Part shown: piece after piece, positions 61,932 to 64,000 of the stretch
How positions within the stretch are numbered: position 1 is the first letter of the stretch
Layout of the letters: each line of letters opens with the position of its first letter
Assembly: GCA_000299115.1 (NCBI GenBank)
Contig: CP003801.1
Location: 248,001 to 312,000 of the forward strand
Source: an alpha proteobacterium HIMB59
Lineage (GTDB): Bacteria > Pseudomonadota > Alphaproteobacteria > HIMB59
Length of the DNA stretch: 64,000 nt
Direction: 5' to 3'
Notes under the pieces: model-generated
The model's input: only the letters and a program-made list of their open reading frames with translations
What the model was told of the DNA's origin: nothing
The model's database searches: none
Made by a program: the position numbers and the translations under genes

Positions 61932-63400
61932 TGTTTAAATATAAAAATGCACTCATATCTGTTTTTGATAAAACCAATATTGAAATTATTGCAAAGTTTT
62001 TATTAAAAAAGAAATTTAATATCTATTCGACTGGTGGGACATCAAAAGTCCTTAAAGATCTTGGTATCCCTTATTATGAAATTTCTAAGTACACGGGTCA
62101 AAAAGAAATATTAGGAGGTAGAGTTAAAACCCTTCATCCTAAAATCTTTGGTGGATTGCTGAGCACTCAATCTTTAGAACATCAAAAAGAACTTAAAAAA
62201 GAAAAAATCATTAATTTTGATTTGCTGATTATCAATCTTTATCCTTTTCAAGAAACATTAAAAAAAACTAAGAATGAAAAGGAAATTATTGAAATGGTAG
62301 ATATTGGAGGTCACAGTCTAATTCGTGCTGCAGTAAAAAATTTTAAAAAAACTGTTCCGTTAACTAAGCCTCAAGATTATGAATTTTTTATTAAAAATTT
62401 TGATAAAATAGATAGCTACAGAAAAAAATTTGCCATCTCAGCATTACATTCAATAACTGAGTATGATATCGCAATATCAAAATGGTTTGAGGGAAATGCA
62501 ACTGAAGAGTACCCACTAAGATATGGGGAGAATCCACAACAGAAAGCTACAGCTATTATTGACCAAAAAATTATCAAACAAATAAGTGGTGAAAAAAAAT
62601 TAAGTTTTAATAACTTATTGGATTTAGATGCTGCAATTAGTATTGCTTATCAGACAAAAACCAAAAATCACATATGCACAATTATTAAACATAATACTCC
62701 ATGTGGAGCTGCAATTATGAACACTCAATTAAATTCATATAAGAAAGCCCTGGATGGAGATAAATTAAGCGCTTTCGGTGGCATCGTGGCCTTTAACAAG
62801 ATTGTAACTACTCAAACTGCCAAACAATTATCAAAACATTTTTATGAAGTAATAGCTGCACCAAATTTTGAAAAGGAAGCATTAAAAATTTTAAAAAATA
62901 AGAAAAACTTAAGAGTATTAAAAGTTAAAAATCAATTTTCTAAAATAGAGCAAAGATCGATTTTTGCTGGAACCTTACTTCAAGAAACGAATAATAAAAA
63001 CACAACTATTCAATCTGTTTTTGGTAAAAATTTATTATCTAAAGAAAAAGCAAACTTTTTTGTTAATGTCTTAAAATTAGTAAAATCCAATGCAATAGCT
63101 ATTTTTGATAATAACTCACTTATTTCTCAAACTGGCGGACAAACTTCTAGAATTGATGCCCTTGAAAATTGCATCTCTAAATTAAAATTTAAGCATCAAA
63201 TTAGTCCATCAAAAAATTTATTTTTATTTTCTGATGCTTTTTTTCCATTCATTGACTCCTTGAGACTAATTCAAAAATCAAAATTTAAATTAGCTTGTTA
63301 TGCTCCGATGGGGTCCATAAATGATGATAAAATAAAAAAATTTATAATAAGTAAAAAATTAAACTTTTTTTGTTTAAGCCAGAGACATTTTAAACATTGA
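61931..63400 (+). CDS. purH: bifunctional AICAR transformylase/IMP cyclohydrolase
   Basis: A 489-residue enzyme for the last two steps of IMP synthesis. The IMPCH domain shows ALISVFDKTNI, YSTGGTSKVL and GRVKTLHPKIFGG; the AICAR transformylase domain has YGENPQQ, the catalytic KH pair in IIKHNTPCGAA, SAFGGIVAF and SDAFFPF. It is about 30 residues shorter than most but no active-site motif is missing. It uses 10-formyl-THF from FolD. Order rsmB-rpe-purH is close to the alphaproteobacterial norm. Confidence 0.95.
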   Translation: MFKYKNALISVFDKTNIEIIAKFLLKKKFNIYSTGGTSKVLKDLGIPYYEISKYTGQKEILGGRVKTLHPKIFGGLLSTQSLEHQKELKKEKIINFDLLIINLYPFQETLKKTKNEKEIIEMVDIGGHSLIRAAVKNFKKTVPLTKPQDYEFFIKNFDKIDSYRKKFAISALHSITEYDIAISKWFEGNATEEYPLRYGENPQQKATAIIDQKIIKQISGEKKLSFNNLLDLDAAISIAYQTKTKNHICTIIKHNTPCGAAIMNTQLNSYKKALDGDKLSAFGGIVAFNKIVTTQTAKQLSKHFYEVIAAPNFEKEALKILKNKKNLRVLKVKNQFSKIEQRSIFAGTLLQETNNKNTTIQSVFGKNLLSKEKANFFVNVLKLVKSNAIAIFDNNSLISQTGGQTSRIDALENCISKLKFKHQISPSKNLFLFSDAFFPFIDSLRLIQKSKFKLACYAPMGSINDDKIKKFIISKKLNFFCLSQRHFKH

Positions 63401-63705
63401 TTGAAATTTATAAAACAAGGCCTCCTAAAAAAACTTTCAAACCCCTAATAAAGTATCAAAACATTAAGTTTGAAAAAAAATTTAGTATTAAATTGATAAA
63501 TGATTTTTTTAAAAAATTTCCCGAGGAGAAAAGGGGAAGAAAAAATTTTAAAAATAAAGAAATTTTAAATATTAAAAGTCTGCTTTATAACCAAATAATG
63601 ATTAAAGGATTAAAACTAAAAGCTGATTGTTTTCAAATAATTTCAGAAAAAGTTATCCAAGACAGTATTATAATATCTATTTCTTTTTATAAAAAAAATG
63701 ATTAA
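63397..63705 (+). CDS. hypothetical basic protein
   Basis: A 102-residue lysine- and isoleucine-rich protein starting with TTG at 63397, overlapping the purH stop by 4 bp and the next gene by 8 bp. It has PPKKTFKPLIKYQNIKF, a conserved-looking FPEEKRGRKNFKNKEI and a C-terminal strand SIIISISFYKK. No family recognised. Being sandwiched with overlaps suggests a genuine gene. Confidence 0.5.
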   Translation: MIEIYKTRPPKKTFKPLIKYQNIKFEKKFSIKLINDFFKKFPEEKRGRKNFKNKEILNIKSLLYNQIMIKGLKLKADCFQIISEKVIQDSIIISISFYKKND

Positions 63706-64000
63706 TCAAACACCTCTATTTGTAGATCTCGATGGAACATTAATAAAAGAAGATTTATCAGATTTAGCCTTTTGGAAGATGTTTAAAAATAATCCAATCA
63801 AAATTTTTTTAAATTTATTTTTATTTCTTTTTTTTGGTAAAGCTTATTTAAAAGAAAAAATTTCTAAAGAATTTATAGTTCCAATAAATAATTTAAATTT
63901 TAATACTGAATGTATTAAATTTATAAAAAAGAATAAAAATCAGCATCGTCTTGTGTACTTAATTTCTGGTAGTCATCAATGTCTTGTTGAACAAATTAAT
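63698..64000 (+). CDS. HAD-family phosphatase domain, partial (probably HAD-UbiA fusion)
   Basis: The first 101 codons of a gene that runs off the window. The HAD motif I is PLFVDLDGTLIKEDL (nucleophile and acid Asp), followed by a hydrophobic stretch IKIFLNLFLFLFFGKAYLKEKIS and motif II YLISGS. The pattern of HAD followed by a hydrophobic stretch and a basic helix matches the N-terminal part of UbiA-family prenyltransferases fused to a HAD domain; the UbiA part would lie beyond the window. ATG 63698 overlaps the previous gene. Confidence 0.7.
   Translation, partial: MINQTPLFVDLDGTLIKEDLSDLAFWKMFKNNPIKIFLNLFLFLFFGKAYLKEKISKEFIVPINNLNFNTECIKFIKKNKNQHRLVYLISGSHQCLVEQIN

Noticed and set aside
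1-64000. CRISPR arrays, insertion sequences, prophage or toxin-antitoxin genes
   Set aside because: No regularly spaced repeats, transposase or phage genes were seen on either strand; repeats are confined to the protein low-complexity tails.

Overview
The window is a gene-dense, AT-rich stretch of a streamlined alphaproteobacterial genome, most likely a free-living marine one. Alphaproteobacterial markers are GcrA (29577-30050), an FYDLN-type zinc-ribbon protein, an SUV3/MgpS-like helicase next to FdxA and CarD, a Mic60-like/HemY pair beside TsaD, a ChrR-type anti-sigma factor, IalB, and the order ffh-rpsP-rimM-trmD-rplS-leuC-leuD-leuB-asd. Low G+C, very short spacers, many 1-30 bp gene overlaps and TRAP/ABC uptake systems fit HIMB59/AEGEAN-169-like marine lineages. 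That placement is inference; no 16S rRNA gene is present. I see no insertion sequence, phage, CRISPR array or restriction system.

Layout. 1-7.1 kb: end of a TRAP permease, a glycerophosphodiester phosphodiesterase, a TakP-like TRAP binding protein, a DMT exporter and an acetoacetate-activation operon (thioesterase, acetoacetyl-CoA synthetase, thiolase). 7.2-12.2 kb: two nucleotide-sugar enzymes, tRNA-Arg(UCG), a double-PAP2 phosphatase and a polytopic membrane protein. 12.2-12.5 kb: the only real intergenic region over 300 bp, holding a strong promoter, a structured RNA and a terminator. 12.5-21.7 kb: aminotransferase, quinone oxidoreductase, Hsp20, superoxide dismutase, pyridoxal kinase and the asd/leuBDC block. 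21-30 kb: translation and protein-targeting genes (rplS, trmD, rimM, rpsP, ffh; dapF, mtaB, ftsY, yciB), pgk and gcrA. 30-37.2 kb: homocysteine methyltransferase, tRNA-Arg(CCU), recX, rpmF, a lysine-tailed CarD, fdxA, a TerB-like protein, the helicase and a histone-H1-like protein. 37.3-42.5 kb: a complete ccmABCDEFGH cytochrome c maturation operon, including a 46-codon ccmD. 42.5-47 kb: a polar amino-acid ABC transporter with an embedded FAD oxidase. 47-56.7 kb: yggT, folD, argG, ialB, an ECF sigma/anti-sigma pair, a pterin dehydratase, an aldo-keto reductase, a BI-1 protein, a DMT transporter, and HemY-like and Mic60-like envelope proteins. 56.8-64 kb: tsaD, an EVE protein, acs, an rsmB with no AUG/GUG/UUG start, rpe, purH and the start of a HAD (probably HAD-UbiA) gene.

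Nothing here is an obviously new multi-gene system. The most unusual signals are regulatory or architectural. They are the structured RNA/attenuator at 12.24-12.38 kb, a possible RNA thermometer at hsp20, intrinsic terminators that touch or lie inside the next gene, intercistronic hairpins after both binding-protein genes, acidic tails on three ribosomal proteins, a histone-like lysine tail on CarD, a ChrR lacking its N-terminal zinc ligands, and an rsmB that must start at a non-standard codon.
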